Assembly: GCF_029852145.1 (NCBI RefSeq)
Contig: NC_079974.1
Location: 18,268,082 to 18,332,081 of the forward strand
Length of the DNA: 64,000 nt
Direction of reading: 5' to 3'
Source: Microplitis mediator
Lineage: Eukaryota; Arthropoda; Insecta; Hymenoptera; Braconidae
The notes under the pieces are model-generated. The model was not told the DNA's origin, did no database searches, and worked only from the letters and a program-made list of their open reading frames with translations. Numbering within the stretch: position 1 is the stretch's first letter; the number at the start of each line of letters is the position of its first letter. The position numbers were made by a program, and so were the translations under genes. This document shows, piece by piece, positions 14,401 through 27,429 of this stretch.

Positions 14401-15575
14401 AGACATAAATTGAATGAATGGTGTTCAATCGTCCGTTTCCTTTCATACACACCCGGCGCTTAATTCACGCTGCTTTATTTAACGTAAATCTTCATCTCGT
14501 TTTTAATTTAATTGGAATTATTAAATTAAAATGATGTAAATTTTTTGAATTCCCTCATTAGTCTGCGTCTATTTTTTTTTTTTTTCATATACTATGACAA
14601 TTATTTTCCATTCAATAACAAATTTATTAAATTATTTAAAAACTTTTTATTTTCTACTCATTTTAATGAATTTTTTTTTATTAAACTTCATTAGTGATGT
14701 GTTGAAGTTATTGTTTGGAACATTAGAGTACACTGAATTGCAATTAGTTTAGTGTAAGAGATATTGATCCGTTAGACTGAGTAACGCTGAAAGCATAATC
14801 AAATTTTGCGGGCGACATCTTGAGTCACGGATAACCCAATTGTGCCCTTTCCCAACGATTTTATGTGATACAGATATAGATAATAATCGATAGTTCGTAC
14901 ATATATATATGTATATGTATGTACATAGTTAGTGAATAGAATAAGATCAGTTGTAACGACACGGGTACACTGTAAATTCGATAGATAGGCTTCCATGGCA
15001 CGTACTTGTAATATCGTCTTAACGCCTGACAACGTAAGAATTTTCACTGATAGGCGTTCGGGCGTTCACTCAACGCCTTTAGGCGAACATCCGTTTGTTC
15101 TCCCATTTCCCAAATTCCATTCCACGCTCCAATCGTTTCATCCCCGATAGCCTCGAGTGAGAATTTACAGAGATAACTTTTCGTACGAGTATTTAGAATT
15201 GGAATTTAAATTCATCTGTATCGTTAAATTGATGATACTCTATCTGTCGTCATAAAGAAAATGGTTTTTCGTATCCTTCTTAATAAATAATATCTATATT
15301 ATCTTGTCATAGTCGAGTAATTTTGCCTTTTTTAAGCAATAAAAAGTGTATTATTTTACGCGCTGGTTAATATAACATTGATATCATATGAAAAACAATA
15401 GTAATGAATTGTTTATATTATAGCTAACTACACATGTTGTTACATGGAAAAAAAATATTAGTAAATAATACTTAGATTCTCATCAACAGCGCGCCTAGAC
15501 CAAATATCAGTAAATATTATGGAGTAGAATGTAAGAAATTAATAACCGATGCATTTTTTTGACAAGTGTCTTGTA

Positions 15576-15882
15576 CAGTCGACTCTGTCTAAAGGTTCCA
15601 CGTCGGGACAGGACCATTGCCTAAAGGTTCCCTCCCCACCATCAGCACTTCCCCTACAATATATTCCCCTCGAGCGCCGAGGCGTACGCTAAAACGAACA
15701 CATTGCGCAGTAAACATAACCTCAAAAAAACGTACATTTAAAGTTAGTGCTCGAAAACTGAATTGTGATTCGTCACTCGAGAAAGCGGGTGGGGGAATAT
15801 CCGGGAACCTTTAAGCAATGTATCCTGGAACCTATAGACAGCGAGAACCTTTAGGCAGAGAACCTTTAGACAGAGTCGACTG
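15576..15882. mobile_element. pogo/mariner-type MITE with CAGTCGACTCTGTCTAAAGG ends
   Basis: 307 bp flanked by TA (15574-15575, 15883-15884). The termini are exact inverted repeats over about 20 bp. The CAGTCGAC start and TA duplication fit pogo/Tigger-like elements. CTAAAGGTTCC-type repeats recur inside both ends. The short internal ORF is not transposase-like. Confidence 0.75.
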
Positions 15883-16001
15883 TAGTTTTTTAAGGTTTAA
15901 GTAGTAATTTTAAATAGTCAAGCAGTATATTTCAACGATTAACTGTTAATTATAGCAGTTTAAACATTAAAAGCATAATTTTACTGATTGAAACGACATT
16001 A

Positions 16002-16140
16002 CACGGAAAAAAATGTACTGTTGCTGCAACATGAATGTCTCCTGTTACAGCAACAGTAAATTTTTTTCCGTGTGGTTATTGAAATTAACATAAATAATTA
16101 GAAGTTGAACTACAATTATTGTCAATCATTTTTTTCCGTG
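16002..16140. mobile_element. Tiny MITE with CACGGAAAAAAA ends
   Basis: 139 bp between TA (16000-16001) and TA (16141-16142), starting CACGGAAAAAAATG and ending TTTTTTCCGTG. The left half, 16002-16072, is itself an almost perfect hairpin (ACTGTTGCTG pairing with CAGCAACAGT) ending in a further TTTCCGTG. Confidence 0.65.
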
Positions 16141-17135
16141 TAAATATCCAAACAAATGATAAAGGATTTACGAACATTGATTTATTCCCTTTGACACAGG
16201 CCGTATAGTAATGTTTCACAACGATAAAAAAAATTAATAATAGTAAAGTGATAAATCTGTTAACAATATAGCAATAACCGAAGTGACGATAATTATTATT
16301 AATATATAAATACTAAATGGATTAATGCAAATAATATGCAAACTACAATTAATATAGCTGTGATAGAGAGTGTATGCGTGTGGTTTTGAAACTAGCCATT
16401 AGTGTCTGAAAATAATTAATGTATTAATAACAAGTCGGAAAGTCGATAAATCCAATATATACATATATCTGTGTATATCAGTAGATTGTTAAAAGTTGTA
16501 TAATTCCACTCTCGATATTAATCAGGTCAGCATTAGCTTTGTACTCTTATAGCTTAAATTTAAAATCACCTGTCAACTTTTACAATAAATTATAATTCTG
16601 ATAATTACTACCCTCGGGGTTGAACATAATCTCGTTCACCGCAAATTGACGGGCTTTTAAATTTACCTTAATTAAATTGAATGAATTATTTTTATGATTA
16701 AAACAATAGTAAATGTTAAATATTTTTCTGTTGATGGTGTCTGCGGGTGTTTGTTACACTTTGTTTGACATCGGAGTAATGTTTAATTGTTTAAAGAGAT
16801 GTAATGAACTAAATTAAACTGAATGTTATTTCATTGAGTGATTCCATAGTATTGGATTCGCTCGCTCATCTGTCGGTTGTGCTGTATCGTCAAGTAATTG
16901 TTAAAGCGCTTTTCATTAACGATTTGTCCCGTAATTAAGCTACGCGAGCAGCAAATTTAGCAGTAGCTCTGGTAACCCCCGGATATAGTTGGCTCGCGTA
17001 TATATATGTATCTAAATATATATATGTGTATACCGATAGATAGATTTAAAGGGAAATTTTGTTGAGGTAGGGTTGTAAAAGGGTGTGGCAATGATAGGGA
17101 ATGAGTTGAGAAAAGGAAGGAGAGAGAAAATCAAT

Positions 17136-17137
17136 GA

Positions 17138-17165
<28 letters not shown>
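17136..17165. repeat. (GT)n microsatellite
   Basis: Uninterrupted GT run of about 15 units. Confidence 0.9.
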
Positions 17166-17168
<3 letters not shown>

Positions 17169-18880
17169 CTACCTCTATTTTCTCGTTACTGTACTCTCTA
17201 CTGAAGCGTAGCTGTATACATATATGCCGCAGAAGAGATAGATAACTGACCAATAGCGAATGACGATTCGAATCTCGCCGACAGACAGAAAGTTTAAAAC
17301 CATTTCTGTAGTAGGATTCAATACGTAACGGGATAATTTGAGGGTATTTAGGTACCGGGCAATACTGTTGCAATCCTCTGAAACCTTGGACATGGCTGAT
17401 GCTGCTACTGCAACGATCGACAAGATTGTGTCTCTCGTGTTAACAGATACTACGTGATCGAAATAACGAGATAATTGAAGCTTCCATCGGGTGCTGACGA
17501 GAAAATGAGATAGAGAATTTGAGAAAGACAAGGGAGTTCGAAGATCGAATTGCTTTATCTATGAGAAAGCAACAGGATAAATGTATATATCTCAGGGGAT
17601 ACGTGTAACTCAAACTCAATAACTTGAGTTATAATAGTTTTCTGATTGGAAAATTATATCGACCGTTCAGTTGTGGTGGCTTTAAATTTTTTTTTTTTTA
17701 TTATTGGAACACTTTAAAAAATTTTTCAATTATTATTTAAATTTTTTTAAAAATGACAGAGAGCAATTTCTTATTAATTTTACTAGAAAATTTTTTTTTT
17801 AGCATTTAAATAATTTATTTCTCATGATTAAAAGCCAGAAAATTTAATTTGTGAACTCAACGGATCATGAAAATAAAAAAATTATTTTTTTTTAAATTAC
17901 CATTTTTATTCCCTTGGTATATAGAGTGAAAGCGAACCAATTAGTATTATATAAATTGAGTTATACGTCCATGATGAGTTAGGACTATAACTAGCTAATT
18001 CTCATAGAGGCTTATGACCTACAAGAGTCTCATCGCTTAAATCTAAGGAGATATGCATGGATCTTGACACTTGCAACAGGTAACTCAGTGGTTTAAGATA
18101 TGGCTTGTAGGTATGCGTGAATGGCTCAGAGAAATACAGACATGTAGTAGATGGTGAAGCTTGAGCGCGAGAAAGGTTTACTGGGTACAAGAGAGATGGT
18201 GTAGCTCGTGCAATCGATCTCAGGTAATTCTAGGAAGCAAATTAAGTACGCCAATCTCGGTGAGGCGATAGAACGTGATTATTCTATTAAGGGGTGAATC
18301 GTGATGTAGAGGGAGCGAAAGGTAGTGCTGGTGGAGAAGAGAGTAGACTCGTTGGCGATAGGATCGATCCAGTGCTAGTAGCTTCTGCTGTTGGTGATAT
18401 TCATTCGGTGGATCAGCAATTTAAAAAAAAAAATAATAATAATAAAGTAAATTAAAATAAAGTGCTCAAAAATCTCTAATAGTAATCAAAATAAAATTCA
18501 ATGATTTCCCAGCGGGCTTAAGAATTTTTTTAATCTCACTTCTCCTCTCTCTGTTAATTATTTTTTTTATTTTTAATCAATATATAATTTAATTTAGAGC
18601 TACTGTGAGGGTTTATCCAAATATACCGGGGCAACAAGTCAACTAAGATATTGAACTGATTTTACATTAACGTGGTTAGCTACTCGGCAAATACGATATT
18701 GCAATTGTAAACAATAATTTAGCATAATCGTCCGATCGGCTAAGGCAACACTAGTGTTACTGGTGGCGGGTTAACGTCTGTATACATATAGACGTTTCCT
18801 CGTGTATGTTATACATACAACTCGCCTCCAATAACCGCGAAACCGGCAATTGCAAACACGGGTGCGTAGTGGGCTCTTGG

Positions 18881-18881
<1 letters not shown>

Positions 18882-18952
<71 letters not shown>

Positions 18953-18975
18953 TATAGAATATATATATATATCTA
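18882..18975. repeat. (AT)n microsatellite
   Basis: Near-perfect dinucleotide run with a TCTATAGA interruption at about 18951-18958. It produces mirror-image Ile-Tyr ORFs on both strands. Confidence 0.9.
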
Positions 18976-20496
18976 TCGTTGCCTCTTCGTTCTCATTGTA
19001 CTTTATTATCGTAATCCTAAAACAAGCATCGTATAATACAGACATACGTGCTAATTATACTAGACTTAAGTTTATATCATTTTCTAATCCCATTTAGTTT
19101 TTATCAAACTACACATTGAATTTGATACGTAATCGAGTGTCGCTTCAAAAGAAGATATATTTCCATCATAGCAAAAACTTTAAACTAAACCAGTATAGAT
19201 TATTAAAGCAAATTTATTTGCAAAATAACATTGAATCTGACATTCTTCAATTATATGGACAATATAGGGCAGAGGTATTATTTTTGGCCAGTTTTGGACA
19301 CTTCAAAAATTAAAATAAAATAATTTATTAAAGATGCACTGACATAATTAATTTTTCAAATTTATACAAAGATATTTTTATCACACTGTTACAATGGAAA
19401 TTTTATTTTATACTTTTTCATTAATTAAAATAAAGTATTAAATGTCCAAAAATAGAGCACTGGCCACAAATGGTACTTCTACCCTAATATTAGCAACTAT
19501 TTGCTGAAAATTAAATTATTTTTTATCATGAGAAAAAAAACTCGTGCTATGATTTTTTTATATAAATGTTTTTCTTTCAATCTTTTTTATTTATTTTAAT
19601 TATAAATAAGGAAACTCGTACTGATTTATAATTATAATTAAAAAAAAAATTTATGAATCACTTTGATGTTTTATTTTTAAAGCAAAATAAATGTATGTTT
19701 AACGATAATAGGAATTTATTAACTCAGTGGATAGTATCATACATAATGACACATAATTCCTGATGTAATATGAAGAAAAATTAAATCAATATAAACTAGT
19801 AGTTGTCTTTTTTTATAATTATGTTTTTTTTTATTATAAACTCGTGTCTGGTTTGACAGATGAAAGCTGGTAGGTAACATAAATAGGATCAAACATCAAA
19901 GTGGATAAAGTACCATTTGTATTTATTATCTGATGCCGAGGCATCGGCCATAATTTCGAATAAATACGGGCGATACTCGAACCCCTTTCCTCCCGCTTCC
20001 GGTTGCGTAATTCACGTTGACTGACGCTAACTCCACAGGATTATCCTCGATATTTCTCTCTTGCTCTCATCTCACTCCTGGTTGCTCTGGACGTCCTTAC
20101 TATCCCATTCTCTCATTAACTATCTGTCTCACTTTGTTTGTTTTCGAGCCGATCACCGTGAAACAACCATCGCCTGGCAAGCGAGCAAGTTCACCGCGGT
20201 TATGTTGATTTACTCTATTCTAGTCTCAGCTGGAACTTTAATTATCGCATGACTCAAGTGTTCTCTTCCCTTTCGAGCATTAAATTATAGGCTATTAGAT
20301 TTATCCAATTGTTAGTTTACTAAATAAATAACGCAACGAAATATATTATTTAATTAGTATTTAATTATCTTTCTTAATTGGAACGCTAACAAGAACAAGT
20401 TTCATTCTTTTCTTGTCACTCAAAAAAAAAAAAAAATGAAAAATATAAATTTGGATTTTTTTTTAATATTTTGATTCATCTGATTAATCAGTTCTA

Positions 20497-20780
20497 CCCG
20501 AGGAAAATGATTTAGATCTGATCAGATAAAATTATATCTTGGCAGATCTATTTATATCTGATCAGATCTTATTATATCTGGCCAACCACCGTTTATATCC
20601 GGTCAGATCTAATCAGGTATAATTAGATCTGGGCTAGATACAATATCAGACATGATTATATCTAGCCAGATCGGCATATATCTCGTAAGATCTGATCAGA
20701 TATAAGTATATCTGAACTGAATACAACATTTAATATAATTAGATCTTATTATATCTGCTCAGATATAATCATGTATACAT
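20497..20780. repeat. GATC-palindrome array, CCCGAGGAAAA end
   Basis: Begins CCCGAGGAAAATGATTTAGA after TA, then about a dozen diverged units of the palindrome ATATCTGATCAGATATA. No matching right terminus was found, so it is truncated or broken by the sequence near 20780. Confidence 0.7.
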
Positions 20781-20835
20781 TGTATTTTTATTAAAAATTG
20801 TTCATATCTAGTTATTTACACTCGCGCTATCGCAT

Positions 20836-20910
20836 AAGTGCGTCATCGCAGTGGATAGCATCATATATTTTGAATCGGAAGGATGCAGGTTCGAGCCCAG
20901 CAGTTGCCGG
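20836..20910 (+). repeat. Possible tRNA-derived SINE-like segment
   Basis: Contains GCAGGTTCGAGCCCAGC, a perfect Pol III B-box core with a T-arm having one mismatch, and upstream TCGCAGTGGATAGCATCA, which could be a decayed A-box. The acceptor stem does not pair, so it is not a tRNA gene. CAGTGGATAGTATCATA at 19722 suggests another fragment. Confidence 0.3.
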
Positions 20911-21041
20911 TATTTTTTCATCAATCATGATCATGTTCAGTTCCTCTAAGTAACGCTCCTAATACATTAGATTACATTTTGGATCGAATTAAAACTATCT
21001 TATTTTTTTTTCTCAATTTAATATTTTTTTTAATAGGGATC

Positions 21042-21202
21042 CCCGGGGAAAAAGGTTTAGATCTGACTACATATAATTATATCTGATCAGATCTTGCCAG
21101 ATCTCGTCAGATAGAAACAATTTAAATATCTGGCCCGATCTGCCTTGTCAGATCTGATCAGATATAATTATATGTGTTCAGATCTAAACCTTTTTCCCCG
21201 GG
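21042..21202. mobile_element. GATC-palindrome MITE with CCCGGGGAAAAAGGTTTAGA ends
   Basis: 161 bp; both ends read CCCGGGGAAAAAGGTTTAGATC inward. The right flank is TA; the left is TC, perhaps a mutated TA. The interior is made of the same GATCTGATCAGATATAATTA units as 20497-20780, of which it is a compact complete version. Confidence 0.8.
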
Positions 21203-23816
21203 TATAAATTTGAAAGTTTTTTAATCGGATCGATAGCAGTAATGTTGAAATTATTACTGTTTTTATTATCATATAAAATTAAATTTCGTGCTATGATTTA
21301 AACAAATTTTCCATACATGAATTTATTTACAGAAGAGCTGATTATATTGAACAATAACCAGCTTATGATATTAAAACATTTGTTTCAAAATTAAAATTAA
21401 TAAACGTAAAGTTATAATTCAGTTAAAATAAATCATTTGGGAAATTTCAGTGATCGAATTTAAAGTTTTCAAATTTAAATACTATTTCAAACTTAAATGG
21501 AATATTTTCTTGTTATAATTTTATAAAGTAAAATATATTTTGTTATTTTTCGTAATAAAGACAGTAACCCATTGTAAATTTACTCATTTTAATTCAGCTG
21601 AATTTTATTTGTTGTCAACGGATGAGCATAGACAGTAACAGTAGCAGTAGTAAAAAAAAATAGTGTAAAAGAGATGAAAAAAGTAAATAAAAATACAGAC
21701 AAAAGTTCATACAGAAACAACGAACGATGGAGTTACCACGGTCACACGTCACTGATTCTTCGTTCCGTAGTTTCTCCCCATAGTACCATAGTCTTTTCTA
21801 TATACATGCATACATATATACATATGTATTTTTTTTTCTACTGTTAACTCTTCATTCTATTTATTTTTTTTGTCTATTTTTTTTTTTTGTTACAAGTCTA
21901 CTAGAACTCTCGTATATAAAACTGTTAGTTGTGGTGGCAATAAATAAACATGTAACGGGTTTTCTTAACTCCGTTGAATCCACAACATATGTATGTATAC
22001 ATTAGCCACATAGAAATTTACGAAAAGTTAGTACATACATGCACATATATACATATACATATATAGTGTAATAGTGTTACTCGCGATTTACAGTTAAAAC
22101 TTTACACTAGCACTTCTGTCAGCCAGTTAGATTGTACTTTAAACTAAAAGTATTTTTGTTAAATTTAGATATATTATATATTTACATAGGTATTTATCAA
22201 AATATAAATTTATATGTATGATAGCTCGAGGATAATTTGAAGTGGAGATAAATCGTGGACTGTTGAAGTTTAAGTAACAAATTTAATTGAAAACTCCATA
22301 AATGCATTGCATTATTTAAGCCGGTTTAATTATATCAGCTACTTTATTATCGTATTCCATATGTTAAAATGCTAATTACATCTAACTGAAAATTATTAAG
22401 ACCCAGCCGTCATAATATTGTACGCAGAATATTGTGTGGTGACAAGAGTTGTTTAATTTTATCTCACTTTAGACGAGTGCTAATATCACTAGTGTATAGA
22501 CGGTCTGTAGGGTGTATGGTATTACGTGGAGTATGTAGATGAGTATACAGACGATTTAATTCGTAGACAAGGGTGTAGTATGGGTTAGGTAGTATGATGG
22601 AGGTTGAGGAAAATTGTAGTTGGAGTAAATGGAAAGAGACCGTGGAGAAAACAAGAAGAGACGCGGTCAAGTGTGCGGTAACGTTCAACGAGACGTGCTG
22701 GATAGCTGACCCATAATTCCCACAACCCACTGTGATAATTCCTTTTCCCTTGGAATTTACATTACAATGAATCGTGAGTAAATGTGCTTTAAATTGTCAA
22801 ACAAAAAATCCGTTAGATGTATGATTGTTATTATAATTATTATATGTACGTGTGTTAGTCTGATAAAAAATTGCAATTGCGCTTGAAAAGAATTTAAAAG
22901 AGACGTAACAGTTGTACTAACGTAATAAATTATTTACTATATCGTGGTATATTTTTTTTCTGTTGATAAAAATTTATTTGGTTTTTTTTTCTTTATTTAA
23001 AAAATTTTTAAATTTAAATAGATTGTGCTGTACTTTTTCCATCAACAAAGTAAAAGTGTACTAAATATTTCAGTTATTTTCAATATCCTTTTTGCCGAGT
23101 AATAAAATTTTCTATGTGAATAAATAAAAAAGTTTATTTACTCGGGTAAAATTGGATAGACAAGTTATTAATTTTGAATAGTAAATATGAAAATTTTAAA
23201 AGTAGATAGGTAATGTCAATATTAAATGACGAGAATAAAGAGATAGGGATATTAAAAAAAGAGTATGAGATAGAAGAAGAGTAGAAAAAATCTGACAGTC
23301 GTTTCCGTTGAATTTTAAAAAATTATCACAAGAGTCACTGGACAAATGTGGATTTGATTGATTTGATGACGGAACACGTTAAATGTCAATATCGTTAAAT
23401 GACGTCACTTTTTTCCGATATTTTTCGTTTACCGACAGGCATATATATTCGATCGCAATTGAAAAGATATATATATATTTGTGTATAGTATGAATGAGAG
23501 AAAGATGAGACGGTGAAAAACTGATTTTTAATGTTTACCACGCAAAATTTCATTTCATTTATTAAACTGAATGAAATGAAAAAAAAAAAAAAACATTTTT
23601 TTAGAGATTGGTTTTTTTGTATAAATTTTTTTATTATATTGCATTAATGCGAATTAAAAAATATGGACGAGATAAAATGTATAGTAGAGACATATTTTTT
23701 TTTCAATGTAATTATTTTGCACTTATTGGATTCATTTACATGGTGAATAGAGCGCTGTGAAAATTAAAAAAAAACGTACAATGAATTCAGTGGTATTGAA
23801 TCTCATTTTTTTACGA

Positions 23817-23885
23817 TTATTGTTATTATTATTATTATTATTGTTATTATTATTATTATTACTTTTTTTATTGCTATTATTATTT
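23817..23885. repeat. (ATT)n microsatellite
   Basis: Imperfect ATT run with G and C interruptions. It creates poly-Leu and poly-Asn ORFs that are not genes. Confidence 0.85.
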
Positions 23886-24833
23886 TTTTGTCTAGTGTAC
23901 TCGCGTATTTTAATAACGACGCTTTTTATCCACATCCTCACAGAGAGAATATTCGAGTTACAACCATTGCAAACAGTAACTAAAATTCATTTTATTCTAC
24001 AAATATTCTCATTAGTACCGACAAAGAGACGGCAACTTTGTCGTTGCTACGTGTAAGCCGTCTTTTTTCTTTTGGCTTTTTTATTACTATTTTTTTTTTT
24101 TTTTCGAGTCTAGTCAAACTTCTGTTGTCATACGTTTCTCATATCACGTAGAATACACCGTCTACTTTGTATGTATTCCTAACATTCGACAATTCGCGGT
24201 ATCAATAGATATCCGTTATGATATTTTTTGCTATAACGACAGCGTTGTTTGATAAAAAATTTCTGGTACAGATAACTTTTTTTTTTCTTTTAAGTAGCAT
24301 TCAAAATTTGTATTACAAATTACTCTCTTGTTATTAATTATGACGGGCATAAAATTAACGCAATAAACCATAAATTTGAATTGTGAAAATCCATTTTTCG
24401 TATTCCCTGTGGAAATAACAACTGTCTTATAAAAAAAAAGTTAATTTTATTTACATATCATATTATTTTTACTTCAAACAAAATAAAAATTCTTTAACAA
24501 AAATTTTTTTTCCCGAGGGAAATGTATTTTTATAGTAATTGGCTTTTCATATATTAGCATTTTTTAATACTCCATCAAGTTAAAATTTATATAAAAATTT
24601 TTATAAACTACTTCCGTTGGGAAAATTTATTTTTGGCAAACGTTTTAATTTTCAAGAGTCAAAACACGTGAGCCTAAATCAAAACGCGTTGAAAATCTAT
24701 AAAATGAATAAATAAAATTAAATAAAAGTCTCGAAAAGTGTCTTGATACTGGAAACATTATTATCGGTTGTCATAGAAAATGATTATACTCGAGTAGAAT
24801 AAGTGAGTAAAACGAAAAAGAGGTAAAGAATAT

Positions 24834-25375
24834 TGTAAAATGAGCGAGTGCTCTTTGGGATTCTGGTGTAGGTGTGGTTAATTCAATAACTAACAATTAA
24901 AACAAATTACAGATAAAAGAATAGATCTTTATTAAACAATATGTACACTAAAACTATGAGAAAAATAGCGAATGCAACTACATAGATAAGCGATAGCGAA
25001 TGCGACAAGTCAAGCGGTTAAAAACGCGTGGTGGTTAGTAAGACTGCACGATGTAGATTAGGAATAGACGTCGTCTTCTTCCTTCATGGCTGCTCGGTGG
25101 TGACGTGGCAGCATGGCTGCAGTAACGAATTTTCCCATTGGCTTAAAAGCGCGCCAACAGGAAATAGTTAGCCGCCAATTTCTCTGATTGGCCGGCTGGT
25201 AGCGGGTTCTCATGCCATTTTGACACGGTCATGAGCAAGAAATTGCAGGTGTCGGGCCCAGATAGCGAGTGACCCGGCACTATTCTGACATTCAAGTCAG
25301 TAGCGAGTTCGGCTGCTCCCGTACGTAGCGGAAATGCACGAAGCTTTTCAAATTGCCTAAGCTCGTGACTGAACA
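24834..25375 (-). repeat. 3' LTR of the BEL/Pao element
   Basis: 542 bp copy matching the 5' LTR along its whole length by eye, with AATAAA at 24928-24933 on the minus strand. Because the element sits in sense with the host gene, both LTRs could present polyadenylation signals to the neuroligin pre-mRNA. Confidence 0.93.
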
Positions 25376-25386
25376 TTCTCCCCAGC
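25376..25386 (-). promoter_or_regulatory. Polypurine tract of the BEL/Pao element
   Basis: GGGGAGAA on the minus strand immediately before the TGTTCAG of the 3' LTR, the expected primer for plus-strand DNA synthesis. Confidence 0.7.
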
Positions 25387-25514
25387 GCTGGCGACAGTGT
25401 CGACAGGATTGTCGTCTGGAGAGTGAACTGATAGCACACACAGTTCAGAAGTTAGCGGCTAAATCTGCAGGATCTTCGAGTAGCGGAGCGATCGGTCTTT
25501 AATTTATCACAGCC

Positions 25515-26558
25515 TCAATCTGTGTTAACTGTAGCGAGTTGGTCGTAAGTCAATAGCGATTCACCAATAGTTCGTATAAAATGGAACTTGATTGACTTTA
25601 CGGCTGCTTCCCATTTGTCACCAAAATGGGGAGCGCTTGACGGGTTGAACTTGCAGTCTGTGCCATCTGTAGCGAGTAAATACTGAAGTTCCTTTAGCTG
25701 TCTCGATCCTGCTGCGAATTCTTTTCTTAGCGTGGCGTCTGCTCCTATAAAATTTGTACCACAGTCCGAGTATAGGGTATTGCAGGCGCCTCTCCGATTA
25801 GTAAATCTTCTAAATGCTGCGGCGAAAGCGTCAGTAGAATAATTCATGATAATTTCAATATATATATAGCGGACGCAGCGAAGAATGTGAGACCTGGCTG
25901 GAACTTGCCCACCTTCTATCCAGTCAGATCTCCGTAAATCAGCGATAGTCAATTGAGTTCCCCTATGAGATGTTCTTGGCAGTATTACTGGATTATTTCG
26001 TTCATCATCCAGTAGCGAATTCTTCAAGCGACCGCCGACTCTGAGTACTTCATTGTAGTCGACGTTGGGAATCAATTTAGCGAGACGATGATTTCGATGT
26101 AGCGAATCACCATCCTTCAGTAGTTTCAGCTCTTGCGAATAGTACTGACTTTGCGTATACTTGATCAGCAAAGTCTTTGCGAGTTCCAGGTCAACTGTAG
26201 CGAGTGGTGTGGCCAGTGTGGACTGTGGCACTTTTTTAAATTTAGCGATGGCACGTAGACAGATTCCAAGCGTGTGAAGTAACGGTGACAACTTAGAGAA
26301 TTTATCCAGTAGCGTGTATAGCGGGTGTGAATCTGCCTTGTAGATGGTAAAAACCAGACCTGGACGTTCTTCAAGATGTGATACCGTCTGCGAAGGGATG
26401 TCAACAGATGGCCAGTTTTCTTTTGATTGACTGAGCCACTTAGGTCCCGTCCACCATAGCGAATGCTGTTCTAGTTTGGCTGCTGTTAAACCTCTTGAAG
26501 CGCAGTCAGCTGGGTTGAGTTTCGTATCCCCGTTAAAGATACAGAGGAGTCTGTCCAC
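25515..26558 (-). pseudogene. Integrase-region remnant (BEL/Pao)
   Basis: 347-codon open frame. It begins with LNPADCASRGLTAAKLEQHS and SLWWTGPKWL, the BEL/Pao linker. A residual zinc-binding region follows (NNPVILPRTSHRGTQLTIAD) in which most of the H2C2 pattern is gone. The catalytic core is partial: TLYSDCGTNFIGAD holds the second acidic residue, and SAPHFGDKWEAAVKSIK holds the Glu. The segment with the first Asp is deleted and replaced near 25850-25900 by a TA-rich run. The frame stops soon after DQLATV, before the usual LNSRP end. Not expected to be functional. Confidence 0.8.
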
Positions 26559-26755
26559 AAGAAAATTGATATATTTTCAAGTTTCGAGATTTTCTTGACG
26601 TAGAGTACCAGTTGAGCGAGTGACACAGCGGCATTGAGCTCCATTCTTGGTATTGTAGTGGGTTTCAGTGGAGCAACTTGTTTAAGTTCACACACTAGCG
26701 AGATATTGGAGCTTCCAGTAGCGTCAGTAACTTTTAAATATACGACAGCAGCCAT
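26486..26755 (-). pseudogene. RNase H-like remnant (BEL/Pao)
   Basis: An 89-codon ORF with PTTIPRMELNAAVSLAQLV, the typical BEL/Pao block at the start of the RNase H-like domain, and IFLWTDSSVSL, carrying the strand with the acidic residue. Right after this the reading continues in another frame (the integrase ORF). The roughly 80 residues that normally separate WTDSS from the NPAD motif are missing, so a deletion joined the two with a frameshift. Confidence 0.75.
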
Positions 26756-26949
26756 AGCGAGTTGAGAAGCGTCAGAGAATCCATGTAGTTCAATTGATAC
26801 ATCATTTTGTACATGATTCTAGCGAGGTATCTGAATCTTCGAGATCTGATGTAGTTCATCTCGAAATAAATTCCATTCTTGAAGAAGCAACAATGATAGC
26901 GTAGCATCCCAGTTGAGTGTAAATTCACTGGAGCGGCTTGAGCGTGTAA

Positions 26950-27160
26950 TTCCGTTGAATTACTTGCCCACTTAGCAAGCGGGAAACATCCTGCGGCACA
27001 CATTTTTTTTTTTTTTATGTCGAGAGCAACTTGAATTGCCTCAGCGAGTTCATCTGCGCCTCCATAGATGTTGTCAACATAGCGGGTCTTTGTTAGCGGG
27101 TAGCCATGTTGCGCATCGTGTCGATGCGAGTCATTTGCAAAGCGAATGTGTTTCAGCGGC
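26950..27160 (-). pseudogene. Reverse transcriptase remnant (BEL/Pao)
   Basis: Part of a 166-codon minus-strand ORF (26734-27234). It contains YPLTKTRYVDNIYGGADELA, the polymerase active-site loop; the expected YVDD is YVDN, which would disable catalysis. A little further on comes FPLAKWASNS, a BEL/Pao-type block. Between them lies a run of Lys codons from a 13-base poly-T/A tract near 27004-27016, apparently marking an internal deletion, because the normal spacing between these motifs is larger. The palm and fingers upstream are missing or unrecognisable, and the frame downstream of KWASNS loses similarity. Confidence 0.75.
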
Positions 27161-27410
27161 CATCTTAGATATACGTGGCATACAAAATGGACGCGATGAA
27201 AGTAAACCGACGCTAAGTTTTCGATCGATTGCAATTAGAATGTCTTTTTACACCGGTGTGTAAATTGATCACCACAGGCAGCACTCTAGTAGTGCTCAGC
27301 AATGCCCATGGCACTTAGCGATTTTCAATGCACAATTTTCACTGCACTTTTTACTCACAATTTTTTTGACTTTTAATTTGTGATAATTATTAATTATTGA
27401 ACCCACACCA

Positions 27411-27429
27411 GATCCGGCTCGAAGGACCA
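27411..27429 (-). promoter_or_regulatory. Primer-binding site, tRNA-Tyr type
   Basis: On the minus strand the site reads TGGTCCTTCGAGCCGGAT, three bases after the LTR end. This is complementary to the 3' end of animal tRNA-Tyr (ATCCGGCTCGAAGGA plus CCA), as I remember that tRNA. It fixes the element's direction. Confidence 0.75.

Noticed and set aside
17131..17531. Overlapping 80- and 118-codon minus-strand ORFs
   Set aside because: No recognisable motif; one runs into the GT microsatellite as a Thr-His repeat.
18806..19045. Mirror Ile-Tyr ORFs on both strands
   Set aside because: Translation of the AT dinucleotide run.
20497..20780. Regularly repeated units suggesting a CRISPR array
   Set aside because: Units are diverged palindromes without constant spacers, in eukaryotic intron DNA; they form a foldback-type element.
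23732..24056. Poly-Leu plus-strand and poly-Asn minus-strand ORFs
   Set aside because: Products of the ATT microsatellite at 23817-23885.
25143..25439. 98-codon ORF in and next to the 3' LTR
   Set aside because: It is LTR sequence (its last 77 codons recur identically in the 5' LTR at 27742-27975) and encodes no gag or envelope feature.
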